64,000 nucleotides of DNA from Thermithiobacillus plumbiphilus. GTDB taxonomy: Bacteria; Pseudomonadota; Gammaproteobacteria; Acidithiobacillales; Thermithiobacillaceae. Under the pieces are notes generated by a model that had not been told where the DNA came from, did not search any database, and saw only the letters and a program-made list of their open reading frames with translations. The position numbers and the translations under genes are program-made. Within the stretch, counting starts at the first letter, position 1. Every line of letters starts with the position of its first letter. Below, piece by piece: positions 8,544 to 17,598 of the stretch. The stretch covers positions 1 through 64,000 of the forward strand of contig NZ_JBBPCO010000004.1 of NCBI RefSeq assembly GCF_038070005.1, given 5' to 3'.

Positions 8544-9683
8544 ATGAGCGCTGTTCCCGAACATCTGAACACTCCCCAGCCGGTCACTTTTTACCGGCCT
8601 GACTACAACATCAAGACCCCCGAGATGCGTTCGCCGGAGTACATTCAGATGAGCACGGCAGCGGCGATCACCCTGGGATTGGTGCCCGGTGTGATGCATC
8701 GTACCGCCTGCACCCACTGCCTCAATCTGCTCATGACCTATCCCGAGGGCTGCCGTGCCAACTGCACCTACTGTGGCCTGGCGCGTCACCGCGAAGAGGC
8801 GCGCGACTACGCCGATCGCAACTTCATCCGCGTGGACTGGCCCACGGTGCGCGTCGATGAAATGCTGGAAAAGGTCGTCGCCGGCTATGACAAGGGGCAG
8901 TTCGAGCGCATGTGCATCAGCATGATCACGCACCCGAACTCCGACCATGACACCCGTGTCATCCTCAAGCGCTGGATGGAGGTGGCCCCGCACATCCCGG
9001 TCTCCATCCTGTCCAATCCCACCACCATGACCCGCGAGGATCTGGTCGAGCTCAAGGAGCTGGGCGCCGACATCTTCACCGTGGCCCTGGATGCCGTGAC
9101 CCCGGAAATCTTCGAGCGCACCCGCGGCAAGACCGTGCAAAGCCCGCATCGCTGGGAGAAATACTGGCAGGCCATCGAATGGGCAGCGGAAATCTATGGC
9201 CCGGAGAAGTTCGGCGCGCATCTGATCTGTGGTATGGGCGAGACCGAGCAGGAAATCCTCGAAGTCTGCCAGAAGATCAAGGACATGGGCGGCCACAATC
9301 ACATGTTCGCCTTTTTCCCGGAGAAGGGCTCGATGATGGACGACTGGGACGCCGTGCCACAGGACCAGTGGCGTCGCGTGCAGCTCGGTCGCTTCCTGAT
9401 CGACTACGCTGGCGGCAATGTGCGTGACATGCGCTTTGACGAGTACGGCCGGGTGGAGGACTTCGGCTACCCGCAGACCGAGCTGGAAGATATCATCAGC
9501 TCCGGCAAGCCTTTCCAGACCTCCGGCTGCCCCGGCAAGGACGACGAGGAAGTCTCTGCCTGCAACCGCCCCTACGGCGATTCATCACCTTCGGACATCC
9601 GCAGTTTCCCCTTCGCCCTCAACAAGCAGGACATGGAGATCGTGCGCCGGCAGATGAAACTGCAGGAGCTTGCCTGCGAATAA
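8544..9683 (+). CDS. lipS2: radical SAM lipoate synthase component LipS2
   Basis: The 379-residue radical SAM protein has a biotin-synthase-like cluster motif CRANCTYCGLA at about residue 70, preceded by a further CTHC pair (HRTACTHCLN) that may bind part of an auxiliary cluster. Near the C-terminus it has SGCPGKDDEEVSACNRPYGD with two more cysteines. It starts after a strong aggaggcaac ribosome site and is the last gene of the lipoate block, followed by a terminator. Together with LipS1 it should convert octanoyl-LbpA to lipoyl-LbpA. The S1/S2 naming follows gene order. Confidence 0.87.
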   Translation: MSAVPEHLNTPQPVTFYRPDYNIKTPEMRSPEYIQMSTAAAITLGLVPGVMHRTACTHCLNLLMTYPEGCRANCTYCGLARHREEARDYADRNFIRVDWPTVRVDEMLEKVVAGYDKGQFERMCISMITHPNSDHDTRVILKRWMEVAPHIPVSILSNPTTMTREDLVELKELGADIFTVALDAVTPEIFERTRGKTVQSPHRWEKYWQAIEWAAEIYGPEKFGAHLICGMGETEQEILEVCQKIKDMGGHNHMFAFFPEKGSMMDDWDAVPQDQWRRVQLGRFLIDYAGGNVRDMRFDEYGRVEDFGYPQTELEDIISSGKPFQTSGCPGKDDEEVSACNRPYGDSSPSDIRSFPFALNKQDMEIVRRQMKLQELACE

Positions 9684-9707
9684 GACGGAAAGCTTCTGTT
9701 CCTTAGT

Positions 9708-9740
9708 AAAAAAGCGGCCTTTTGGCCGCTTTTCTTTTTA
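9708..9740 (+). terminator. intrinsic terminator after lipS2
   Basis: Stem aaagcggcc / ggccgcttt with loop tttt is followed by ctttttaa. It ends the lipoate-assembly operon 25 bases after the stop. The following 150 bases are AT-rich and likely hold the promoter for the FadL-type gene. Confidence 0.88.
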
Positions 9741-9896
9741 AACTTAATTATATGCTTATATAGCCAAATTATTTGATTTTCAGGGTTTATCCTGCAATCG
9801 AAAATTTTATGTCTGAAACTTGTTGCAAGCACGCAAATAACTGCTACAAATAGCTTAGGCAGATGGGCTGCCTCCGAATAAAGATAGGAGAGGGAA

Positions 9897-11300
9897 ATGC
9901 AACAAGCGCCTATGCGAAAAAACAACCTGCTGGCGGTGTCGATTGCGGCCGTCCTCGGCCTCGGCGCTAGCGGCAGCGCCTTTGCGGTAAATGGTTTCCA
10001 GGTGATTGGCTACGGCGAGGATCAGGTTGCCGTAGGTGGTGCTGTAACTGCCAATCCGACTTCCGCCATGACCGCGCTGAGCAATCCGGCCGGTATGACC
10101 ATGATCGGCGAGCGTGCGGATTTCAGCATGGAAGCCTTCATGCCGGATGTGAAGCTGGATGCCACTAACAGCGCCTTTACTGGATTTAACGCAACACCAA
10201 ATCCAAACCCTGGTGGCACAGCGAAGAGCTCGGGTGATCTTTACGGCCTTCCGAGTATCGGCTGGGTGGGTCAAACTGGGGTTCAGAATCTATTCTTTGG
10301 TGGTGGCATGTATGCAACCGCTGGGTTGGGGGCGGACTTTGGCTCTGTTAACCTGAACACCCAAGCCAACCCGCTTGCGGGCAATACAAACCCAACCGTG
10401 TTCAATGGGTACAGCAATGTCACGATGTTCCGGGTCTCACCTGCGCTTGGCTACAAGATCTCACCACAACTCTCGGTGGGTGCGGCGCTGAATGTGAATA
10501 TGCTGATGCTCGGTTTTCGTGAAACCTTTACCAACATGATCAATCCAGCAAATGGTTCTGCCTTTGATGTAAACTTCAATCTCGGGCGTGCCGGTCAGGC
10601 CTTCGGATTGGGTGGCACCCTGGGTCTGATCTATGACCCGTTACCGGGCCTCGTGCGTTTGGGGGCATCGTACACAACAAAGGCCAACTTCCAGGATACC
10701 GAATTTGAGCTGGCTGCTGGAGATATTTCAGGTTTTCCGGATGTGTCTGCAGCGCAGGGAAATCCTAACGCTGGGGCTCCTAACTCTGCTGGAACCTACA
10801 AGGCGGCATTTGACTTCCCACAACAGGCGGCTGTTGGTCTGGCGCTGATGCCGGAAGGTCCGCTGACCCTGAGCGCAGATGTGAAGTGGATCAATTACAA
10901 GGATACCCTGAAAGACTTTTATGTTACAGGCAATGGCAGGACATGGAATCTCCAGCCCAAGTGGGATGACGTCTGGGTTTATGCCGCGGGTGCGACCTAT
11001 AAACCAATGCCGGGCATGAAGTTCATGGTTGGCTACAACTACTCCGATGCGCCAGTCAGCAACTCGGCCACTTTTAACAATCTGATTTTCCCGGCTATTG
11101 TCAAGCATCACATTACCACCGGTTTTAACTATCAGTTGGGTAAGAATTGGGATATCGGTGGTGCATTGCAATATATTCCCAAGGAGACCATCACGGGCGA
11201 GAATGACATGCAACAACCTGATGGTTCAATAGGAAGCTCAAACATCAAGCTCAGCAATCAGATCACGACTATCGGTATGAATCTCGGCTATCGCTTCTAA
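9897..11300 (+). CDS. FadL/OmpP1-type outer-membrane channel
   Basis: This 467-residue protein has an N-terminal signal peptide (positively charged RKNN, then a hydrophobic stretch ending GSAFA) with likely cleavage before VNGFQVIG. Mature FadL-family proteins start in this Asn-Gly-Phe-containing way, followed by GGA...NPTSAMTALSNPAG. The rest alternates in beta-barrel style and ends in an aromatic residue (MNLGYRF), the usual outer-membrane assembly signal. FadL channels take up hydrophobic molecules. Next to sulfur genes it could import elemental sulfur or polysulfide, but that is speculation. Ribosome site aggagaggga precedes the ATG. It has its own terminator and looks monocistronic. Confidence 0.88.
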   Translation: MQQAPMRKNNLLAVSIAAVLGLGASGSAFAVNGFQVIGYGEDQVAVGGAVTANPTSAMTALSNPAGMTMIGERADFSMEAFMPDVKLDATNSAFTGFNATPNPNPGGTAKSSGDLYGLPSIGWVGQTGVQNLFFGGGMYATAGLGADFGSVNLNTQANPLAGNTNPTVFNGYSNVTMFRVSPALGYKISPQLSVGAALNVNMLMLGFRETFTNMINPANGSAFDVNFNLGRAGQAFGLGGTLGLIYDPLPGLVRLGASYTTKANFQDTEFELAAGDISGFPDVSAAQGNPNAGAPNSAGTYKAAFDFPQQAAVGLALMPEGPLTLSADVKWINYKDTLKDFYVTGNGRTWNLQPKWDDVWVYAAGATYKPMPGMKFMVGYNYSDAPVSNSATFNNLIFPAIVKHHITTGFNYQLGKNWDIGGALQYIPKETITGENDMQQPDGSIGSSNIKLSNQITTIGMNLGYRF

Positions 11301-11319
11301 GCCACTCTGAACCCATTCA

Positions 11320-11347
11320 GGCCAGCCTTCGGGCTGGCCTTTTTTAT
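11320..11347 (+). terminator. intrinsic terminator after the FadL-type gene
   Basis: Stem ggccagcc / ggctggcc with a ttcg tetraloop is followed by six T residues, 20 bases after the stop codon. Confidence 0.92.
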
Positions 11348-11470
11348 TTGTCCGCCTCGGTTCGGGTAATGTGGTTTGACGTAAGCCCACTCCGGCTCTC
11401 CATTCCTGCCCTTGTGCTGTCGCCATGATCAGGGCACACTAATAATTGACCAAACTGATATGGAATAGCG

Positions 11471-11872
11471 ATGAAGAACATCCAGATTACCGATGTCAGC
11501 AGCCTGAAAAACGACCTCAACAAGTATCGCAAGGGCAAGAAGCTGGAGATCCCGCGCTTCAACCAACTCGCCCGGCTGGCCTATCTCGGCCGCCTGGTGA
11601 TGACGCCCTTTGACCTGGAGGACCCGAGCGTGGAGTCCTATCTGGTGCATGTCATGCCGCCTGAGGGCATGGCGGGGCATTTCATCGATCTCGACGAGGA
11701 TCTGCAGGACGCCATCCTGATCCTGGATTCCGAGCAGTCGAAGGCCCTGATCGAGATTCTGCGCAATGGCGTGCAGGAGCGCGCGCGCATGTATCAGGAG
11801 CTCAATGAGCGCGACTTCTACTTCCAGTCCTTCTACAAGCCGGGTGAGCCTGGAGGCAAGCAGGAAGGATGA
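11471..11872 (+). CDS. conserved-looking hypothetical protein, 133 residues
   Basis: A small, charged, soluble protein (MKNIQITDVSSLKNDLNKYR...) with no recognised motif, signal peptide or membrane segment. The middle is acidic (HFIDLDEDLQDAILILDSEQ) and the C-terminal half is predicted helical. Codon use matches its neighbours. It overlaps the downstream lipoate-ligase-like gene by 4 bases (ATGA), so the products are likely made together. It may be a partner or substrate-handling factor for that ligase; this is inferred only from coupling. Confidence 0.75.
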   Translation: MKNIQITDVSSLKNDLNKYRKGKKLEIPRFNQLARLAYLGRLVMTPFDLEDPSVESYLVHVMPPEGMAGHFIDLDEDLQDAILILDSEQSKALIEILRNGVQERARMYQELNERDFYFQSFYKPGEPGGKQEG

Positions 11873-12945
11873 CCGGGGCGCTGCCGGCGCGCTGGATCGA
11901 TCTGGGTGATCTGGCGCCGCTGGACCTGCATGCAGCCTATATCGGGATCGCCACTGCCCAGGATCCTGAGGCAGCGCCGGTCGTGCTCTGGGGCCGGAGC
12001 GCCACACCGCATCTGAGTCTGGGGGCGTCCCAGAATGCAGAAGCCGAGCTCGATCTCGCGGCCTGCGAGGCAGGGAGTGTGCCCTGGATCCGGCGTCCGC
12101 TGGGTGGCGGCACCGTGCTGGTCGATGACCGGCAGTTCAGCTTTTTCGTGATCCTGCCCAGGGCCTATGCGCCAGGGCGCCCGGCGTTGCGCCCGCACGA
12201 GATCTTTCCCCTGCTGGCGCCGGCGATGCTGGAAACCTTTCAGGCCTTCGGTCTGGCAGCCGGCACGCAGGGCAACCATGATTTCTGGGTGAATGGGCGC
12301 AAGATCGCCGGCACGGGCGCCGGGATGATCGGCGCTTGCCAGGTATTTACCAGCAGTTTCATGCTGGACTTCGATGCTGAACGCTTTACGCAACTGGTGG
12401 CCGTACCTTCAGCGGGCTTTCGTCAGTGGCTCCTGGAGGGGCTTTGCGGGACAATGACCTCCTGGCGCCAGGAGGGCGTTGTCCCTGATCCGGCCCCGCT
12501 GGCTGCGGCATTTCAGCGGGCCTTGACGCGCACCCAGGGTTGGGGGCTTGAGGCCAGCGAAATCCGGCCCTTGGAACGCGATGCGATTGCCGAGGCGCGC
12601 GCCACGCTCGCGGATGATCAGGATGCCGACTGGCAGTCCTCAGTGGGTGGATCGAGGCGGGTGCCCTGGGGCATCAAGCTGAATGCCGGCAGCTTCCTGA
12701 CTGAGCGACGCTGGGGGTCGGACTGGCTGCGCATCCTGACTCAATTGGGGCGCATCGGGCGGCTGGCGGGTTCGGGCGCGCTGGATCAGGGCGTCATAAG
12801 TGAATCGCTCCTTGGTCTGCCGGTAAGTGCCGAGGCCATCATGCCGGTTCTGCGGCGGGGAATGGCCGATGAGCTTGCCCGGCGCTGGACAGAACGCATC
12901 CTCGAGACAGCCTTTGTGAGTGACAGGAATCAGGGAAATCAGTAG
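11869..12945 (+). CDS. second lipoate-protein-ligase-like protein
   Basis: The 358-residue protein has BPL/LPL ligase signatures: IRRPLGGGTVLVDDRQFSFF for the acyl-AMP site and DFWVNGRKIAGTGAGMIG with the conserved lysine. The N-terminal half is thus catalytic. The C-terminal 150 residues contain a likely accessory domain with VPWGIKLNAGSFL. It differs clearly from sLpl(AB) 4.4 kb upstream. It may load a different acyl group or a different carrier (such as lbpA1), or serve general lipoylation. Position in an overlapping trio with two uncharacterised genes suggests a dedicated task. Substrate unknown. Confidence 0.82.
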   Translation: MTGALPARWIDLGDLAPLDLHAAYIGIATAQDPEAAPVVLWGRSATPHLSLGASQNAEAELDLAACEAGSVPWIRRPLGGGTVLVDDRQFSFFVILPRAYAPGRPALRPHEIFPLLAPAMLETFQAFGLAAGTQGNHDFWVNGRKIAGTGAGMIGACQVFTSSFMLDFDAERFTQLVAVPSAGFRQWLLEGLCGTMTSWRQEGVVPDPAPLAAAFQRALTRTQGWGLEASEIRPLERDAIAEARATLADDQDADWQSSVGGSRRVPWGIKLNAGSFLTERRWGSDWLRILTQLGRIGRLAGSGALDQGVISESLLGLPVSAEAIMPVLRRGMADELARRWTERILETAFVSDRNQGNQ

Positions 12946-13341
12946 ATGGCGAATCCAGGACCGGGTATACAGCGGCGTTTGCAACGGGCCTTCATCGTGA
13001 TGTCCTCGGACGCGGATATGCTTGCGGCAATCCAGGCGGCGACGCCAGAGGGCTGGGAGATGAAGGTGGTGACGGATCTCGAGGACATTGGCGAGTGGCA
13101 GGAGATCCTGCTGCATCGCTTCATGCTGGTGGATCTGGATGAGGTGGATGCCTTCGATCCGCTGTCACCCATCCGTCAGGTGCGCACGGAATACATGCTG
13201 CAGATCCCCATACTTTGTTTTGGGGGGGATGAATATGCGCGGGATCAGGCGAGGCTGGCGCGTGCCGACCGCTTTTTTGGTCGTGAGGAAATCATTGGCC
13301 GGTTGCCGGAGTTTTTCGAGCAGTTTGGCTGGGGAGGGTAG
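12946..13341 (+). CDS. degenerate response-regulator-receiver-like protein
   Basis: The 131-residue protein starts directly after the preceding stop (TAGATG). The pattern resembles a receiver domain: strand AFIVMSSDADML, strand FMLVDLDEVDAF where an Asp sits near the phosphorylation position, strand IPILCFGGDE and a final ADRFFGREEIIGRLPEFFEQ helix. The acidic pair normally after strand 1 is only partly kept and the conserved Lys of the last loop is not obvious, so phosphorylation is doubtful. There is no output domain. It may act as a protein-interaction module for the coupled ligase-like gene. Fold assignment is by eye. Confidence 0.65.
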   Translation: MANPGPGIQRRLQRAFIVMSSDADMLAAIQAATPEGWEMKVVTDLEDIGEWQEILLHRFMLVDLDEVDAFDPLSPIRQVRTEYMLQIPILCFGGDEYARDQARLARADRFFGREEIIGRLPEFFEQFGWGG

Positions 13342-13362
13342 GGCGCGATGGTAACCGCGCCC
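13341..13362. terminator. hairpin between convergent genes
   Basis: Stem gggcgcg / cgcgccc with an 8-base loop lies between the stop codons of two converging genes. There is no clear T run on either side, so it is a candidate bidirectional terminator of modest strength. Confidence 0.5.
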
Positions 13363-13371
13363 TGAAACCGG

Positions 13372-13695
13372 TTAGCCGATCCAGGCGTGTTCTTCGACGT
13401 CCAGCGGCAGATCGAAATTCTCACTGCGTCCGCCGGCAGTGACGGTGATGGTCGCGACGCGGTGTCCGGGTGTTTTGAAGCTGACTTCACAGCTGGCGGT
13501 GCCGGGCAGGCTGACGGTCTGGTTGCATAGCGTCTTGTCCTCGGCCCTGATTTCCATCTGGGCCTGACCGCTGCCTTCCAGCATCACCTGCACCCGGAAG
13601 GGTTGGCCGGGCGTACGACGGTAGACCTGCGGGTCGCGGTTGGGGTTGTATTGCAGGTTGTTCAGTTTCACCATCTTGATGAGTTTCTGGCTCAT
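13372..13695 (-). CDS. hypothetical beta-rich small protein, 107 residues
   Basis: The protein (MSQKLIKMVKLNNLQYNPNR...) has alternating hydrophobic strands (FRVQVMLEG, QMEIRAEDKTL, ASCEVSFKTPGHRVATITVTAGG), suggesting an immunoglobulin-like or beta-sandwich fold. Two cysteines (TLCNQTV and ASCEVSF) could pair. There is no signal peptide, so it is predicted cytoplasmic. It is transcribed alone, convergent with the receiver-like gene and divergent from the AAA+/VWA operon. The ribosome site (gagg) on the minus strand supports the ATG at 13695. Function unknown. Confidence 0.72.
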   Translation of the reverse strand: MSQKLIKMVKLNNLQYNPNRDPQVYRRTPGQPFRVQVMLEGSGQAQMEIRAEDKTLCNQTVSLPGTASCEVSFKTPGHRVATITVTAGGRSENFDLPLDVEEHAWIG

Positions 13696-13823
13696 GTGGC
13701 CTCCTTTATGAGCAAATAAGAAAATCTTTTTAAACTCGGACCTTTGCTGGATACGTGGGGGCTTATGCTAAACGAAATTGCCCCCGGACGATAGAGCAAA
13801 GTCAATAGCCTGGAGCGGCTTTA

Positions 13824-14234
13824 ATGGAAGCAAAAACATCTTTGATGGCACGGCTGGGGACGGTCAATGATAAGCTCCTGAGCCTTGAGCAGCGCATCTC
13901 CCGGGGCGAGGAACTGCCGGTTTCCGAGACCATCGACGAGGCCACGGCCCTGGTCGAGGAGATCCTGCGCGCTTTTCTGGATACCGAGGGCAAGGAATAC
14001 GATCCGGACGACCGCATTCTGGAACTGTGGAAGCGTTTGGTGAAAGGCGAGCCGACCCTCAACACCATCCGCGACAATTGCCGGGAACTGGTTTATTACC
14101 GCAACTGCCTCGACATGCAGCGGGAGGACGCCCTGCCGCCTCACCCCGCCAGGATGGCGGTGCGCACGGCCCGACACATTTACCTGTATATGCGCAGCCG
14201 CGCCGAGCAGCGCGGCATGTTGCAGGAGGATTGA
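13824..14234 (+). CDS. small helical protein of the CbbQ/CbbO-like operon
   Basis: The 136-residue protein is almost wholly helical and highly charged ([22 protein letters not shown]..., ending [13 protein letters not shown]). It has no cysteine cluster or nucleotide motif. Its stop is 1 base before the start of the AAA+ gene, so the two are cotranscribed and probably coupled. A fixed small partner of the AAA+/VWA pair is the simplest idea. An ATG at 13845 is an alternative start. Family not recognised. Confidence 0.75.
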   Translation: MEAKTSLMARLGTVNDKLLSLEQRISRGEELPVSETIDEATALVEEILRAFLDTEGKEYDPDDRILELWKRLVKGEPTLNTIRDNCRELVYYRNCLDMQREDALPPHPARMAVRTARHIYLYMRSRAEQRGMLQED

Positions 14235-14235
14235 C

Positions 14236-15060
14236 ATGTCAGTGAATCAAGGCGCCAGCCGGGATGCCGTGCGCATGCCGGGTGGCGAGGCACCTTTCTA
14301 TCAGCCGGTCGGCAATGAAGTGGAGATCTTCGAGACGGCCTATCGCAAGCGCTTGCCGGTCATGCTCAAGGGGCCGACGGGTTGCGGCAAGACCCGCTTC
14401 GTGGAGTATATGGCGCATCGCCTGTCCCGCCCACTGGTGACGGTCGCCTGCCATGAGGACCTCACGAGCTCGGATCTGGTGGGCCGCTTCCTGCTGGAAG
14501 GGGCCGAAACCGTCTGGCAGGACGGCCCCCTGACCACCGCGGCCAAGGTCGGCGCGTTCTGCTACCTGGATGAAATCGTCGAGGCGCGCACGGACACCAC
14601 CGTGGTGATCCATCCGCTGACCGACCACCGGCGCCATCTGCCCCTGGAAAAGCGCGGCGAGGAGATCGAGGCCCACAAGGATTTCATGCTGGTGATCTCC
14701 TACAATCCCGGTTACCAGACCGTGCTCAAGGATCTCAAGCCTTCCACCAAGCAGCGCTTCGTCGCGCTGACCTTCGACTATCCCCCGGAAGAGAAGGAAA
14801 TCCCCATCGTGGCGCGCGAGAGCGGGCTGGATCAGGCCTTGGCCGCCAAGCTGGTGGCGGCGGCGCGTAAAGCTCGCAACCTCAAGGATCACGGACTGCA
14901 GGAAGTGACCTCGACGCGCGCGCTGGTCTATGCCGGCAGCCTGATTTCCGGCGGCGTCCCGCCCCTGGAGGCCTGCCTGGTCGCGATCGTCAACCCGCAG
15001 ACCGATGATCCGGAATTGGTCGAGGCCCTGATGGAAATCTTCCGGGCCCATCTTGGCTAG
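14236..15060 (+). CDS. MoxR-type AAA+ ATPase, CbbQ/NorQ-like
   Basis: The 274-residue AAA+ protein has Walker [11 protein letters not shown] at about residues 47-54, Walker B-like [10 protein letters not shown], sensor-like VISYNPGYQ, and a conserved STKQRF arginine-finger region. The line [18 protein letters not shown] and the [18 protein letters not shown] segment are strongly CbbQ/NorQ-like. CbbQ with CbbO forms a RuBisCO activase, and NorQ with NorD matures nitric-oxide reductase. No RuBisCO or nitric-oxide reductase gene is seen within this window, so the client is unknown. It sits directly before the VWA partner gene. Confidence 0.88.
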   Translation: MSVNQGASRDAVRMPGGEAPFYQPVGNEVEIFETAYRKRLPVMLKGPTGCGKTRFVEYMAHRLSRPLVTVACHEDLTSSDLVGRFLLEGAETVWQDGPLTTAAKVGAFCYLDEIVEARTDTTVVIHPLTDHRRHLPLEKRGEEIEAHKDFMLVISYNPGYQTVLKDLKPSTKQRFVALTFDYPPEEKEIPIVARESGLDQALAAKLVAAARKARNLKDHGLQEVTSTRALVYAGSLISGGVPPLEACLVAIVNPQTDDPELVEALMEIFRAHLG

Positions 15061-15096
15061 CATGGAGAACCTGGCCTCGCATGGGTGCGCTGCTGC

Positions 15097-17598
15097 ATGA
15101 ATACTGCCGCTGAAGAAATCCTGGAGCATCTGGCTGCCATCAGCTTCGTGGCGGGCAGGGATGCCCGCGCCGCGCTACCGGCGGTTGAGCCCCTGGGCGA
15201 TGCGGCGGTCGAACGCTATCTGGATGTCGGGCGTGATCTGTTTTTTTATGATCGCGAGGCGGGCAAGGCCTATTTTCATCAGACCGCGGCGCTGGCGTCC
15301 GCCTTTGGCGGCCTGGAACCCTGGGTAACGCAGGCGGATGCCTTCCGGCAGTTTCGGGGTACCTGGAAGGCGCTGGCCGCCTTTCTGGAGCAGGCGCCGA
15401 AGCTGCGCGAGCGCTTTGGCGTGGCGGTGGAGACGCACTGGTACGAGACAGGCTTTGCCTATGTGGCGAGCCACGTGGACAGCGGCGCCGCTTTCTTCCG
15501 CACGCCTTTTACCGAGATGGCCGGGGAGCAGGGCGATCTGGCGCGTATGGAGACCCTGCTCGCGCCCTCCCGCGAGTTGCTTGGCCTGCGGGTCGGGTTG
15601 GCCACCTATCTCAAGGGCGCCCTGCGCATCCGCGAGATGACAGATGATGCGGAGATGCAGCAATGGGCCCGGCGCGGCATGGACATCCTGCAGAGCGGGC
15701 GTTTGCGGGGCGAGGCCTATTTTCGTCTCGAAAGCGAGGAAAGCCTGTCCTTTCTGCTGGATGTGCTGCCGGGCTTTCGCACGCGCCCGCAGCAGCGTTT
15801 GCTCTCGCTGCTTCTAACGGCATGGTTTGGCTTTGATCTGCCGCTGGAGGATAGCGGCTGGTCGCCTGACAAGGGCCGGGCCTTCATCGAGACCGATGGC
15901 CGGCATCTCTTCCTGCCTGCGGTCATGCCGGACCGCGAGGAGGCAATGCTGGGCCTGCTGCACGCGGCGGGACACATTCACGCCGGCTCCTATGACCAGG
16001 ACGCCATCCAGGCGCTTTTCGCCGAGATGGGCTCGAAGCATCCGCCCCTGGACAAGGACCAGTTGCGCATCACCTGGCGACCGCTTTTCGCCCACTTTGG
16101 CCAGGATATGATCCGTTTTCAGCTGATCTTCGATCTCTGTGAGGATCTGCGGGTGGACTGGCGGGTGGCGCGCGAGGCGCCCGGCTATCTCGCTCGAATG
16201 CTGAAGGCGGCCCAAGCACGCGGAAATCCCGAAGGCCCTGCCGGCGTGTACTACGCGGCGGCGCTGGAGCAGGTCCGGGGCCTGCTGGGGCAGGCGAGCC
16301 TGCCCGAGCGGCTGCAGCCCCTGCTGGAGCCGGCTGCGGGCATCGTCGACAGCTTCCGCATTGCGCTGGCCTGGTATCAGGAGGACACCTTCCCACCCAT
16401 TACGCTCGATCAGCGGGCAGCGGCCTTTCTGCCTGGGCGCTCGCCCAATGCCGCGCGCCCCGTGTTCCCGACCTTCAAGGGCAAGCCGGCCGGCGATAGC
16501 AATGCCGATGAGGGCGGGCTCCTGGGCCAGACGCATCCCGAGGAAGGCAAGCGCGACATGCCGGACAAGGCGGCTGGAGAGGATCCCGACTTTGATGTGC
16601 CGCCGGAGGATACCAGTGGGCAGGGGGGCCGGGTCGGGGCCGGCAAACCAATGCCTACCAAGGTGACGGGCAAGGGCCGTGGCTTCAAGAAGACCGAGGG
16701 CGGCATTCCCTATCCCGAGTGGGATTACCGCGAAGCGCGGCTGAAACCGGGCTGGGCGCGGGTGCATCTGCGCCAGCTTCAGGAGTCTGATGCCGAGACC
16801 GCCGAGCAGCTCATGCTTCAGTATCGTGGGGCGCTGCTGCGCCTCAAGCGCGCCATCCAGGCACAGAAACCCACCCGCCTGGCGCCCCTGCGCCGGCAGA
16901 TGGAAGGCGAGGAGATCGATATCGAGGCGGCGGTGCAGTTCGTCGCCGAGCGCCACGCCGGCTATTCGCCCAAGGCCAATGTCTATCGCCAGCGTCGGCC
17001 CCGGCAGCGCGATACCAGCGTATTGCTGCTGGCGGACATGTCCACCTCCATCATGGCGCAGTTGCCGGATGGCAGCGGGCGCATCGTCGATCGCCTGCGT
17101 GCCGCGATGCTGCTGTTTGCCGAGGCGCTCAATGAGGTCGGTGATCCCTATGCGCTGTATGGTTTTGCCAGCAAGTACCGGGACAATGTCTCGGTCTATC
17201 CCATCAAGCGCTTTCAGGACCCCTTGAACGCCAAAACGCGGGCCACCATCGGCGGCCTGTCCGGACGGCTGGCCACCCGCATGGGTGCTGCCATCCGTCA
17301 TGCCACCGGGCTGCTGCAGCAAAGCCCGGCCCAGCGCCGGCTGCTGCTGATCCTGTCCGACGGCCGTCCCTCGGACTATGATGATGGCGGTGATATCCGC
17401 TACCTGCACGAGGATACCCGGATGGCGGTCAAGGCCGCCGTGGATGCCGGCGTGCATCCCTTCTGCATCACGCTCGATCCGCAGGGCGGGCAATATCTGC
17501 CGGGCATTTTCGGTTCCGGCCATTATCTGGTGCTCGATCACATGGACAGCCTGCCGGCCCGCCTGCCGGAACTCTATCTGAGGCTGCGCCGGGCATGA
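15097..17598 (+). CDS. von Willebrand factor A protein, CbbO/NorD-like
   Basis: About 833 residues from the ATG at 15097 (MNTAAEEILEHL); a GTG 12 bases upstream is an alternative. The C-terminal VWA domain shows the metal-ion-dependent adhesion site LLLADMSTSIM (DxSxS) and the later LLILSDGRPSDY. The middle (about residues 460-550) is a low-complexity acidic linker (GQTHPEEGKRDMPDKAAGEDPDFDVPPED). The long helical N-terminal part matches CbbO/NorD. In the known system this subunit tethers the AAA+ CbbQ ring to its client protein. It overlaps the next gene by 4 bases (ATGA). Confidence 0.87.
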   Translation: MNTAAEEILEHLAAISFVAGRDARAALPAVEPLGDAAVERYLDVGRDLFFYDREAGKAYFHQTAALASAFGGLEPWVTQADAFRQFRGTWKALAAFLEQAPKLRERFGVAVETHWYETGFAYVASHVDSGAAFFRTPFTEMAGEQGDLARMETLLAPSRELLGLRVGLATYLKGALRIREMTDDAEMQQWARRGMDILQSGRLRGEAYFRLESEESLSFLLDVLPGFRTRPQQRLLSLLLTAWFGFDLPLEDSGWSPDKGRAFIETDGRHLFLPAVMPDREEAMLGLLHAAGHIHAGSYDQDAIQALFAEMGSKHPPLDKDQLRITWRPLFAHFGQDMIRFQLIFDLCEDLRVDWRVAREAPGYLARMLKAAQARGNPEGPAGVYYAAALEQVRGLLGQASLPERLQPLLEPAAGIVDSFRIALAWYQEDTFPPITLDQRAAAFLPGRSPNAARPVFPTFKGKPAGDSNADEGGLLGQTHPEEGKRDMPDKAAGEDPDFDVPPEDTSGQGGRVGAGKPMPTKVTGKGRGFKKTEGGIPYPEWDYREARLKPGWARVHLRQLQESDAETAEQLMLQYRGALLRLKRAIQAQKPTRLAPLRRQMEGEEIDIEAAVQFVAERHAGYSPKANVYRQRRPRQRDTSVLLLADMSTSIMAQLPDGSGRIVDRLRAAMLLFAEALNEVGDPYALYGFASKYRDNVSVYPIKRFQDPLNAKTRATIGGLSGRLATRMGAAIRHATGLLQQSPAQRRLLLILSDGRPSDYDDGGDIRYLHEDTRMAVKAAVDAGVHPFCITLDPQGGQYLPGIFGSGHYLVLDHMDSLPARLPELYLRLRRA

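Noticed and set aside
15814-17541. 575-residue minus-strand open frame
   Set aside because: It mirrors the VWA gene, which has clear domain motifs; the antisense frame has none.
13824-17598. true RuBisCO activase operon
   Set aside because: The AAA+/VWA pair fits, but no RuBisCO gene is in the window, so the client is left open.
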